Under the pieces are notes generated by a model. That model was not told where the DNA came from, searched no databases, and saw only the letters and a program-made list of their open reading frames with translations. Positions 23,401-34,812 of a stretch of 64,000 nucleotides of DNA are shown piece by piece. The translations under genes and the position numbers were made by a program. Positions within the stretch are counted from its first letter, which is position 1. Each line of letters begins with the position of its first letter. The stretch lies in assembly GCA_020466095.1 (NCBI GenBank), contig CM035808.1:35729502-35793501 (forward strand), in the 5' to 3' direction. Origin of the DNA: Chlorops oryzae. Its lineage: Eukaryota; Arthropoda; Insecta; Diptera; Chloropidae.

Positions 23401-24320
23401 TGACGTGGGGCCGCGGCGTTAATAGCGAGCGGCGATTTTGCCTTTGAATTGCAAACAACTTGAGTTTTATTAATTTTTCCAATGTTTACTCTTCATGTGC
23501 GTGAGGTTTTGAGTTTATTATGAGAGAAAAATTGAATTAAATAAAAGTTTAAACTCAAAACAGAACAGAAAAATAAATAAAAGTGTTTACTCTTGACGTG
23601 TTTGATTTTGTTTTGTTACTCTTTAAATTGCACAAAAACTAGCGATGTTTTTGTGATTGTAGTTCGTATTTTTTGTTTTTTTTTTGTTTTTCCTTTTCAT
23701 TATAATTGTTGCAGGGAAAAAAATTACTTTGTTTTTTTAAATGATCTGGTCAGTCGGTACACCAATGAATTATCAATTTCGTGGTGAGCCTTGCGGTAAA
23801 TATATGTGGTTTAGCTATGATTTTGTGACTTTAAAGAGATTCAATAATCGAAATTCATGTAAAATAAAAATTTCAACTTAATTGGACTTGCCTATTCAAG
23901 GTTATAGAAGAACAAATAACAGTTTGACAGCGAATCGAGGTGTTCTAGTAGCGTCGGAAGCTAGATTCATACCATGAGTTACTGGAAACGGGAAGAAGGA
24001 CATTCAAGAAATTATATTTTTTGTAATTTTGAAAGGGAAAAATGTAAAATCTTGTTTTAGAATCGTTAAAAGTCTCTCACGAATTATGCAAACCGGATTT
24101 GCATTTGAAAGAAACACCGCATTAATCCGCTGCATCTTAGGAGGTATTCTGATATATCTCGAAGAGCAAAATTTCATAGGAAAAGCAATCTATTTCCAAC
24201 GGATTTCTGATCCTTTTTAGGGATATTTGCAGTTCTGTCAGAAATTAGAAACTTCATATAAAAAATACTTCAGAAAATTTCTGATTCATTCTAGGCCAGT
24301 TCACTTTGTTAGATTTTAGT
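20493..24320. other. Non-coding stretch; possible regulatory segment 20,700-21,560
   Basis: No gene recognised. The part 20,700-21,560 is less AT-rich and more complex than its surroundings, with homeodomain-like cores such as TTTAGCATAATTTAAGG. It could be a conserved non-coding or enhancer segment, though this needs cross-species alignment. A GTT array (21,528-21,554), a TCTA/TC array (about 21,798-21,832) and a GA-rich stretch (22,842-22,877) follow. Confidence 0.45.
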
Positions 24321-24329
24321 GAATCTTCA

Positions 24330-24720
24330 TTGACGATGATACGGTGATTCTCACAGTTGCTGATTCTGCGATGGAATCAACACGGATGGAAAATGCCGCC
24401 AAACAAGTGATTTATTGGTCAGAACAAGAGAAAATACATCTCAGCAGGAATTCTGGATGCAAAGACAAAATGGAAGGAACATATTGAAATGAAAAACAAA
24501 ACGGAGTTGGAATCAAATTTCATACCTTATATGTATTGGATTCTGGTAAAGAGTTCCTTTCTCTCTATTCAGTGCAAATTGATGCTCTTCATCTGACTAT
24601 TGAACCTATACAACGCTTTCAAAGCAAACTGCTTCGAACCATAGCAAGCGTCCCTTAGAATAACGACATCCATTGTTACCTTAATGTAGGACCTACGGTA
24701 AATTACGTCATCATGTGAAC
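24330..24720 (+). pseudogene. Decayed jockey-type reverse transcriptase relic
   Basis: With frame changes, the + strand reads DDDTVILTVADSAMES (decayed FADD box and following), then GILDAKTKWKEHIEMK, then MYWIL, then YSVQIDALHLTIEPIQRF, then QSKLLRTIASVP, and a later LNVGPT-like tail. These match, in order, the blocks of the intact C-terminal RT frame at 16,922-17,855 (FADDTAVL, LDKRLTWRKHI, NIEILQRAQSKILRTI). Stops and indels are frequent, so this is an old copy. It lacks visible ends. Confidence 0.65.
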
Positions 24721-24924
24721 ACACTACTTTGACTTTATAAAAGTTTATACCAGCTTTTAAATTGTATATGCAAAAGATTGGACAAATTCGATTCGATTAT
24801 TTTAAACTGGCTTGGGAACTTAAAGAATATGCTCAAAAATTAAAATTTTCGCGACCTTAAGCCGACATGAATTTCTATACTGAAACTTTTTAAAATTTTT
24901 GAATGATTTTTTATTATACACTAT

Positions 24925-25086
24925 CACCCCTTTTATGATTGTTGACTACGGATAGAGAATCGAAAAAGTTCTATCGTCGACTAACATTTTTCATTTTCTA
25001 TTTCTGTATGTGGAAAATTAAAAATTTTTGTCGAAGATAGAACTTTTTCGATTCTCTATCAGTAGTCGACAATCATAATAGGGCTG
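24925..25086. mobile_element. Hairpin MITE with ~64-bp arms
   Basis: The left arm starts CACCCCTTTTATGATTGTTG and the right arm, reverse-complemented, starts CAGCCCTATTATGATTGTCG. Pairing continues through GATAGAGAATCGAAAAAGTT. The loop is only about 20 bp. A CAG-type terminus is compatible with hAT, but the flanking octamers do not match well, so the superfamily is unsettled. Transcribed, it would form a long near-perfect hairpin. Confidence 0.75.
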
Positions 25087-26680
25087 TATAACTTTTCTCA
25101 ATTAATGAAATTTTTATATATTCATTTTTAAAGCAGAAGGCCTCCGCTGCCAGTGCTCCTAGCATAGTAAGTTATAAATTCATTAATAATTTTTTTTTTT
25201 TGTATTCGATATGTGTTGTTCGACCTTTCGTTGATATTTCGGTCATTAAGTGAAAACTCGTTTAATTGATTTTTCCGGCGTTTGTTCGAGCTTAAGGTAA
25301 AAAAAAACATTTAAAAAAAATTAATAATTTTCATTTTGAAAATAAATAATATTCATTTTTAAAGTATACAGCTCGTTGGTCAAATATGGCTAAGTAGTTG
25401 TTGCATTTGGAAACTGTTTGAAATACAAAACAAGAAAAAAGAAAACAGTCGGCTCCAGAGACTTCCAATCAAAACAAAAAGAAATAAGAAAAGAACATAA
25501 ATTATAGCTTATTTTTCGATTGCTTTTATGAAAAGACTTCACACATTGAGACTTTGTAAAATTGTGCACTTTTTCACTTTTTAAATCTTTTCACTTTTTT
25601 AAGGAAATACCCTAATTAATTTGTGATTTTTTTAATAGCCAAATCATTTCAATTTTAAAATTGTTTTTTTTTTTAATTAATTCAAGTAAAACTGATCCAG
25701 AATTTAGTCTAGATAAGCGTCGCTTTTCAATAATGGAATAGTTCAAAAATTTTCTTTTAGCTCAAGTCAAAGATGAGGAGCGAGTCACTTGCCTTTTACT
25801 TTGATTTCTTCAGAGGATTCACAAAAATCATCTTAATGAGCCGAAAACTATGAGTTCAAGGCCAACGTGGAAGCCACAAAATCAATACATTGAATAAAAG
25901 AATTTTTATATGACTTTTTTTATTAACACATTTCAAGTAAGCAGTTATGGAAATTTTTAAATTATCGAAAATATATGAAAACTTCACAATCCAGCATACG
26001 TTTTTCTCGTCCAATAAAAACCTTAAAATTATCCTTGATTTTTTACGATTTTTTTAAAATATGTAATCACGCTTCTGTTTTAAATTCGTCTTTCTTATTT
26101 TTTAAAAGAAAATCAATTTTAAGTTTAAGGGAAGAGTCAACATATGACATATAAAAAGTAGCACGATTTGTGTCCTTATTAGCCCTATAAATATCATTTG
26201 AAGCGATCAGTGGGCGTATAAAATGTGAACAAAATTCTTTAAAATATATATGGAACACTAAGTACATAATTGGCGCAACCAAAAATTTTCATTTCACAAA
26301 AAATATTCGCTCCATTTCGAAATTTGCAAAAAATAAATTTTCTATAAATTTATAATATTCTGAATGAACTGTTGAAACAATCAATTTGAAAGTTAATCAC
26401 TTTTCAGTTAATATTCTTAAGCTAAAATGCAGCCAAATCTGAAAATTAGATTTTTTGTGCAATATATCAGAGTTAACTTTTCTCTCAAAGGATAAAGTAT
26501 TCTGAGACTCCTCTGAACTCGATCCAAGATTTATTTTTTGAAGAAGATTTTCTAATTGATTTCCATAACGTTCCATTGATCGCAAAGGCTTATGAATATC
26601 AGTTCATTTTATCAAAAGAATCAGGGTGTCCCAAAAAAAATTCTTTTTAACGTGCTTTTTTCGAAAGCTTATGGATTAAA
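25087..26680. other. Non-coding AT-rich stretch
   Basis: Nothing beyond short A/T runs and chance frames. No repeat boundaries were recognised. Confidence 0.55.
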
Positions 26681-26910
26681 GAGCCCTATTCTAAATGAAT
26701 ATTCCCCGGGAGTGTTCTCCCCACAAACTTTTCTCTACGGAAAAAAGGAAGGTTTCTAAACGTCAATAAAAGAAAAAATATGATGACCTATTCTTAAAAA
26801 GGTTCATAATACTTGGTTCCTAGCATTCGTTTTCCCAGTGTGCTTAGAAAGGCAGATATTTTTTTTTCAAACCCGCACGGAAAAACTCCCGGGGAATATA
26901 TAGAATCGGG
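26681..26910. mobile_element. MITE of the CCCGGG-terminal family, copy 1
   Basis: The left end reads AGCCCTATTCTAAATGAATA followed by TTCCCCGGGAGT. The right end is its diverged inverse, with ACTCCCGGGGAATATA then TAGAATCGGG. Internal GGAAAAA and CACGGAAAAACT blocks match the two copies at 61.3-61.7 kb. No coding capacity and no clear TSD. Confidence 0.7.
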
Positions 26911-29900
26911 ATGAAAGTATTTTTGACAGTTTTTTTTTCAGATTTTTTATAAAAGGTTTAGAGGTTGCAGTGCGCGGATTTTCCCAAAAAGTCTTGTTTT
27001 TCTGAGGTTGTAGTGATAGCTTGTTCATAACGGATGTTTTTCAAGATTTTCAGGTACTAGTCGGTAGAAAAAGTACCCATGGTTTGTTTTCATGTGCAAA
27101 AACTGCAAAACTATACTTATTTTATAGACCTTTTATAGACTTAGCCGTCATTAATTTCCAAACTTCTAGAAAAAATTTGGGCTTCCAAAAAAGAAGGCTT
27201 CATAATTTCTAAATTTTATATGAAAATGATGTAAAGGAATGTTGAAGTCTCAAAGAACACGAGGTCTTTTTAAATTTGCTAGATACACATGAAAGCAATG
27301 TAAGCATTAAAAATTAGAAGTTTCAACCTGGAAGTATGCAACGTATTTTTGTTATCATGTTAACATAATGGGACATAGCTTTAGATCTACAAGAGTAAGG
27401 TGTTCATTTCTTATAATAAATTACAAAGGACTACGCTTTATTTAAAATTGTTCCAATACCTTTAAACATTTTCATATATTATTTAGAAATTATTAATAAT
27501 TGCGCAAAATATTTAGTCAGAAGAAAAAAAAAGAAAAACCGGTTAAACAAAAAATACATAAGAATTTTAATACAGTCGAAAATTTTATTGGTCTTTTTTT
27601 TTATAAGAACACTTACTTAATTCTTCGCATCGACGTAGAGTTTTTTTTGGGAGATATAATTTGGATTATCTTATTGCGCAAGTTTCACGGTTGAGAGAAC
27701 TTTACACCACGTAAGACTTTAATTTTTTTTTTTTTCAACGATTCGAATGACTTTAATTGGATTTCTCATTCAATATTATCCACACAGTACGGGATTCTGT
27801 ACTTTCTGCACTGCAATGCCGAATTGTGATTTCACGAAAATTGCACAAAATATCATGAACGTTTCACACGTCAAAGCGCAAAGTGTGCATGTAATTTACC
27901 GCAAAAAAGGTTAGGCGCCTAAATGAACGCAGTACACTTAAATGACGCAAATTTGTGGACCGGAAATACTGCCGCCAAGTCGGTGGTCAGAATGCAAAGT
28001 GACACATATGAACCGCGAAACATCCAAAGGAACTCTCGCCGCAAAATGCATTTCCCACGACACGACCCCGAAGCGGAAACGCAACACTAGTCCCGCGGAG
28101 TGTATTGCAATTTCCCAACACCTTTGTTGCAATGGCCGCCAAAGCAAACAATCCACAGAGATGCACCAGACGCGAACACACACACGCACACAGCCGCTGT
28201 CGCCCAACGGTAGTAGGCACAAGTTCCTTCCGTTAATGCCGCTACGATATTGCACGATATTGTACGATATTGTACGACGATGGTATTAGGTAACGAGGAT
28301 TTATGCGTGTTACGAAGCGAACGCCACGCTTAAACCAGTGAACGGTAGAAATTCAAATGATTACGGGCACAATTCGTAATGGGAAAAGGCAATGAAAGTT
28401 TTGAGTTGAAAATTTCGAAAATCGTACACAAAATTTTAGAAAAGTCAGCCAGACCCACATATGTAAAGCAGCGCAGCACGGCGCAGCACAGCGACGCGTT
28501 GAGCATTGGTGTGGGCGGAAATGCACGGCCGCTTGAAGCATCAAAAGCAGCCTCGGCTGAGGATTGTCTTTTGAGTAACTTTCATGCCCAAGTTGAGCGA
28601 TTCCGATCCAAGCTGCAAAGTTATCCACATCCAATGATTGAGAAGCGAAAAAACATTGCAGGCAGGCCGACTCGAGTGGCTCTCTATTAGAATCGCACTC
28701 AATTCGTCTGCAAGAGCTTTAGCAGACTTAACTCGTTCATTTCACTCAACGGAAGGGTTTCGCTTTTTTCGTATGTAAAACTCCATGAGCTTGTAGAATC
28801 GACTCACGACTGACCAGAAGACTAAGGACAAAATCAGATCGCATTCTGGGGCAAAGAAACGGGATTAATTAAAAGAGTTTTTCGAAATATTTTTAAAAAA
28901 AATATTTTTTCCTTTAATAAAGGGTTAATATGTATGAGGAAAAGCTTATTACGGCTCATCCGAACGGTATTCACAGTTGACTTGCAGCTCAAGTGACCGA
29001 CCGCTCGTCTCATTTGGTCAGTTAGAGAATCAAAGTGAAAATAAATCCCGCATTCTTGATACGGATAAGGCATTTAATGCGTACAGGGGGATGTTTTTGT
29101 GAATTTTAACCCTTTTTTGGTGCTTTTGAGTAGAAAAACAGGTTTTATTTTCGAAAATTTAAAATAATAACATTCATTACCAGCGGCAGTGGACAACAAA
29201 CAACAACAGAGCCCAACAGCAGTGTTATCACCATCAACAATGAACGCCGTCTTCGACTTTCGATTCGACTTCCTGTTAATGTAAATGTTATACTGCAGAC
29301 TACGTATTTATGTATGTATGTTGTGTGTATGTATGTGTGTGTGTTTCTATGTCGGCTGAATAGTTTCGATTCTCATTTAGTTGTAGTTGGAACAACGGCA
29401 TATACTATAGATTTGATCTCTCCGTGACTTTTGGGGGTTTGTGCGAGGTGTACTTCTGATTGCGTATGTGTTCGTGTGTGCGTATGTGTGTTGCGCGCGC
29501 TTTAGACTCTTTTAGACCATCCTACTTGCTATAATTTTACGTTATTCGACAATAACAGAAACGAGATGGCTATATTAATGTGGCACAAATGAGCGAGAAC
29601 TCATTATCATAAACTACAAACAAACAGCATACTTACAGCAACAACAGGACAAGACGGGACGAAGTGAGACGAGACGAGACGGGGCAGAAGCTGGGAGCAC
29701 CCCACATAAATAGTTTCGAAAACACATTCGAGTGCAATGAACAATAATTTCACATTCACGCACAAGCATCGAGAGAGCATTTTCTGCTGGCGGCCTGCAT
29801 ATGTGGGCAGGACGTACTGTGTTTCTGCCACATGTGTATGGGAGTGGGGGGGAAACGTAAATAATTATTTTCGGACTGTAAATATATATAGAGCGAAAAA

Positions 29901-30930
29901 CTATTTTGCATTCGTATGTACATTTTGCAAGTATCGAAATGCATAGAGAGATGCGTTGGTGTGAGCGGAAAATTCTCCAACTCAAAAACGAATTTTCTAC
30001 CCAAAATGTAAGTATCATTAAAATCGAAATGTAATCGGTTTTTTTTTTTTTTTGTTTTTTGTATGGATTAATTCATAGAAACACTGTAAAGATATCCGCA
30101 CAGTGGGGTCACTTTTTTGAATTATAAGATTGTTGGGAAAAACTCTTAAAAATGGCTGACACGAAGCAATCCAAGTAAACCCTTTTGCAACTATTGCGAC
30201 ACATAAGTCGCTCAAAAAGTTGTTTCTATGTGCAAAGCTGGGATCCCATTATCTGCGCAATGTGCCGATTTTCGTCGCAATCAATTTGCCGATAGTGTGA
30301 ACAAAATTGTTGGATTCCGGTGCTGACAAGTGTGATCGTCATGAACAATTTTTGTCACGATTTTATTGTTCGCCCATATCTTTTTGACCAATATCTTTAG
30401 GACCGATAATAATTGGCGCAGATTGTACTGTTTGCGAAAATAGTGGAATACCGGCTTAATAGGTAAATAAAATATGCTTTACGATTGGTTCAACTGAGTC
30501 CCGTTCAGTGTTTTGAGACTAAAGTAACGGCAAAAAGCTCAGTTCTCTTCTGATCCTGGCGGTGTTGGGCTGTTTTGCTAATAATTTCATATTGTAGGGA
30601 CCTTAAGGGACACATTCGACCCGTTTAAGAATCCGAATGGGACATTTGACTCCCAACCTCTCCTCCTTTTGCTGTAGGGTATGGTGGGCTACTGTTTAAC
30701 TTCTTACTTATATAAGCTATAACGGGCAACAGGACCCGATCCAACTGTTTCTCCGCTCTGGGAAAAAAACAATATTCGCTGCCCCAATGATGGCTCTAAT
30801 GTTGGCTTGGCATATCATATGCCACCCCTTAGAGTGCCTGTGGAGACAATTACCGAGCTTGCCACCCCCTAAATCGGGGCCTGACTGTTGTTTTGCGGTT
30901 CGAAAGGGTTAAGTTAGGTTTGATGTAATA
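26911..30930. other. Non-coding stretch, no gene recognised
   Basis: The segment 27,780-28,700 is less AT-rich, with a 10-bp tandem repeat ACGATATTGY at 28,244-28,273 and a GCAGCRCAGCACGGC-type patch near 28,484. A TATG/TG array lies near 29,310-29,345 and a GACGAGACGG-type patch near 29,655-29,685. Frames of about 100-134 codons here have no recognisable domain. The stretch 30,590-30,900 is low in AT and could be an old repeat, unidentified. Confidence 0.5.
28244..28273. repeat. 10-bp tandem repeat, three units
   Basis: Three consecutive ACGATATTGY decamers. Too short for functional inference. Confidence 0.8.
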
Positions 30931-31268
30931 CAGCCAAAACTCTACAGCTCGATTGTCAAGGGAAATGGAAAACCATTCGAGTTAACCAGTTTTCACTTAT
31001 CCAAACCTTCAAGATACATGATTTCAGATGACATTTTTTCGACTTACTGAGGATTTCAACCTAACGATGTTCAAGTTATAGAGATTCTTCTGTACTAATG
31101 AAATGGAATTGCTCTCAAACTTCCATAGCTCGAAGCACCATTATCCAAAGAAATTCGAGTTAGGGAAACGAAATTGTTCATATATCAAATATTCGCTATT
31201 GCCAGCTAATTCAGTTCGAGTCATAGAAAATTCGAGATGCAGAAGTTCGAGTTATGGAAGTTTGACTG
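30931..31268. mobile_element. Tigger/pogo-like MITE
   Basis: The termini are CAGCCAAAACTCTACAGCTC and, reverse-complemented, CAGTCAAACTTCCATAACTC, each flanked by TA (30,929-30,930 and 31,269-31,270). A CAGT/CAGC start, TA duplication and internal repeats of 'TCGAGTTATgGAAG' are typical of Tigger-type derivatives. It is 338 bp without a transposase. Confidence 0.7.
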
Positions 31269-31270
31269 TA

Positions 31271-34200
31271 ATTCAAATCATATTATCCTTCCCTCAAAGG
31301 CAATTCTCATTGTGGATGAGAGTGTTTGTCGTTCAGCGCAATGGCCCAGTAAGAGATTTGAGATTTTTTAATCACTTTAAGAAGCGATTTGCTCCACTGC
31401 CTTTCGATTGAGTATTCAAATGTGTTCGATGCTCATCCTACGATGGTTCTTTGATTTGAATTGGAGCAAATTGCATATGTGTGTGCGGCGGACATTTCTA
31501 ATTTAAAGTTAAATAGGAACAAAAACAACTTTACCAATAACGCACTCAACGCTGTTGATTAGAAAAAAGAAATTGTTCGCTTCCTGTTATGGCTTAAAGG
31601 GTTAAAAAAACGAGCAACGCATAGTCGGCGTCCTAGAAGCGACGGCATGAAGCAAAGGAAGAACAATTAACGAACATTGACGCACGCATAGGCTGGGTAG
31701 TTTTTGTCCCCCCTCTACCGCCCTCCACCCATCGTTTCCGTTAAAGTAGTTTTAAGAAATCTTCGAAAGAATTTGCCTCAGACGCATGGAAATAGTAAGG
31801 AAAAAGCTCGCATTTATGACATTCGGGCTGATTGACTCGGAATGAACTTTTATCGCTCTTGTTCCTTGTTGCACTGTGTGCCTCTTTGTTGTTGTAGTCG
31901 CTGGGATTTTTCTGTTATTGAATGCTTTTGCGAAGCGAAAACTTTACACGACCAAAAGCAGCAAGTCTCGGTCTCGGTAAATGCAACACAAAACAAAAGA
32001 AAAAAGAAGTACGACACGCACGGGCACATGAGGAATACGCACATGTGGTGTAAATGGACGCGCTGCTCCATTGAGGACAGCAGAGCATGATATGTGCGTG
32101 GCATGTACAGGATGTAGCGAAAGGAAGCACTAAAATGCAAATGAAAATTTTGTGAATTTACGCAGTTTTTGTGTCAGAGCTTAAGACTACGAAAAGGTTG
32201 CACTGTCAGCGTGAAAAGCGGCGGAAAAAACTCGCTCGAATCGGTGGTGGCGATGGTGCAGATGGAGGTTGTTAGGGCCGCTGATAGCTTTAATGGTGAT
32301 ATGGCTTTGGTGGTGCATGGATAGTAAAAAGGGTTAATTTTAATTGCTCTAGCATAAATTCATCAATGCTAACGTGGGCTGCCACAAAGAAACAGAATCT
32401 GAGGCACTGCAAATCGACTATAAAACGAAGACGATTTTACGAATCTTTTTACGAAATTTTCTATTCTAAAGTACTTTTAATTATTTAATATTTATAATTT
32501 ATATCTTTGTGTGACCTCTGCCAAAGCCTTTCAACACAATGTCTCCTGATGTGAGTATCAAAATATAAAATATTTAAATAATTATCATCAGCTAGAGTAG
32601 AATGTTGTCTATCTGAACATGGATTATCCTCATATCCGATTATCTGGACACATTCTTCATGGCTCTAATTACCGAATTACCAATAACATTTTATAGAATT
32701 TTGCCAATCGGTTGTTTATTGCATTCAATAAGCTCAATATTTTGTAGCAAATTATTTTCATTGCAATTGAAAAACTATTAGACATTCCCTCAGTACGCAT
32801 TTGGGGATTTAAATGCACTTGTTCCCTTGCCTTGCCCCCATGCATGCAATTTTTCGAAGCAAAATAAAATCAATGAAATCAAAATAAATGAAAAGCTTCC
32901 GTTCCACGCATTTCAACTCAATCTGCAATGCAAGAAAAAAAAAAAAAATAAATAAATAAATTGCTTTCAAGCCTCACCTCTCCCCACGCTCAGGCTCAGG
33001 CATGATTGCACTGCTTTGATCCCTTTTTATAGACGGAAATAAAACACGCACGCATACATTCACGCACATTGTGGGTAGGTCAGCCGGAAATGTCATACGC
33101 CTAACATTGCTTACACAAGGCATTCCCATTGCGGTCGAGATCTCCGGTACTGAAAATGGCCCTCGACGGCGGACTCCCGATTGGGAATTTTATCATCGAA
33201 GATGACATTTCCGATTGGCCGTCACGCACGCACGAACATATCTCTTAACTCTTTCAGTCTCCAATTACACAAACTTTAATACTCATACGCACCTCAGACC
33301 AGATTGGCACAAACCCAAAGCGAAAACGCGAGGACCGCCAACGCTGCTGCACTCATGGCATCGCACGGAGCTCCAACATGCTCGGCGTGGCAACAATGAG
33401 GAACTCTCAGTATATGTGCGGAACTTTGAGCTGTCAGCCCCACGTTTCCATGCGTGCCGCAAACCCCATGGCTTGGCCAAGTGGAAAACGCACTTCGCGT
33501 TAATTTAATGAGCTCGCGCGAGCGAGACAGCCTCTTCGGCATGAGTATGAGCACACGCACGATATATGAGCGTCTGGCATAATGAGCCCAATACGCATTG
33601 CTCGGCAATTTTTCATTTGCACTTTTCATACCGAAGCTTTCTTTCCTCGCATGTGTGTTATTGTGTCTGCGTACATTCGCTGCCGAGACACTCACATAAT
33701 GAGTATTTTATTTGTACTTATTCAAAAAAAAAAAAGAGAAGAGTTGAGTTGAGTGATTTTTCACGTAAGCTTTGAGTGCTTTGCTCGCAAAACTTGAATT
33801 GTTTTGAGTTTTTTCACTCACACTTGCGCAAATTTTTCTCGTGTTGTTTTTAAATTTGTTTGTTGTTGCTTTATATACAGCCAGCAGTGTTTATGTTTTC
33901 GCTTTGCGACGTGCAGTTTCATGCCACGTGCTTCCGTGGGAAATTTCTCAAAACTCTTTGCAGACGTAAAATTGGCGGCATAAAGAAATTTCCCGTTGCT
34001 TGAAAAAGTCGGAAAATTCCTTAAGACCAATAGGAACGCATGAAAAAAAGTGCCAGTCTCCGAGTCATGGTCTTTAAAATGAATAGTTTTAATTGCAAAA
34101 AATTATTTATTTGTTTAACATAATTATGATTATAACCTAAAGCTCTTTTTTGGGTTAGGTTCGGTCGCATGAGCGGGACTAAGGCACTAATAAATTAACT

Positions 34201-34745
34201 GCTGCCTGAGGGACAATCAAAAAATTTTGAAAATAGAGCTAATGGCGATCAAATCCGATTCAAAATTCGCTCCAAATTTTAAACAGAATCAAAAGCAAGT
34301 TCGTAATCCGGGCTATGATGAAGAGGGCGGGTGGCTGGTTGTAATTTTTAGATGAAAAATTTAAGTGGATCTAGACTTATTGTTTGATTTCTAAGTTCAT
34401 TCCGTCTTTAAGGGGGAATATGGCCCGATGTTGTTTATATTGCTATGTATATTTAAGGCCATTATTGCCCAGCTAACCAAAAGAGTCCGCACGGAGCTCC
34501 TAAAGACTTATTTCCCGGAGCAAAAATGCTGCTAAAACGCTACGATAGGCGCTCTTAAATGAGCGCTTTTTCGGGAGAAATTATCACGGAGCCTAATATG
34601 GAAAAAGTGCACTTTTTGGGATCTAAAAATTAATTTTTCATGATGGCTAGAATGCTCCTTGAGAGTCTGTTTGGACTCTCTTTCAGATATAATTTTGTTT
34701 TTTTAAATGACTCGTTTGGTCTGCCTAAATGCTCCTAGGCGATGT
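31271..34745. other. Non-coding stretch, no gene recognised
   Basis: It contains an A-run plus AAAT array (about 32,935-32,962). The patch 33,030-33,700 is relatively complex with overlapping frames on both strands (longest 133 codons, 33,294-33,695 minus), but none has a recognisable domain. Confidence 0.5.
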
Positions 34746-34812
34746 TTTTTTGAGGCCTTGGCAAAAGCATTACTTCGAAGAGCTCCGTTAGGAATCGTTT
34801 TGCACTCTTTTC
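34746..34812 (-). repeat. Dispersed ~66-bp repeat fragment, inverted partner of 37,891
   Basis: The reverse complement reads GAGTGCAAAACGATTCCTAA followed by CGGAGCTCTTCGAAGTAATG and CTTTTGCCAAGGCCT. It matches 37,891-37,956 with only a few substitutions. Likely the conserved end of a larger dispersed element whose limits I could not set. Confidence 0.65.

Noticed and set aside
30590..30900. Less AT-rich segment that might be an old repeat or exon
   Set aside because: No second copy in the window, no open frame, no termini; left as unassigned non-coding.
33294..33695. 133-codon minus frame opposite a 97-codon plus frame
   Set aside because: Both strands open in a less AT-rich patch; no protein family recognised.
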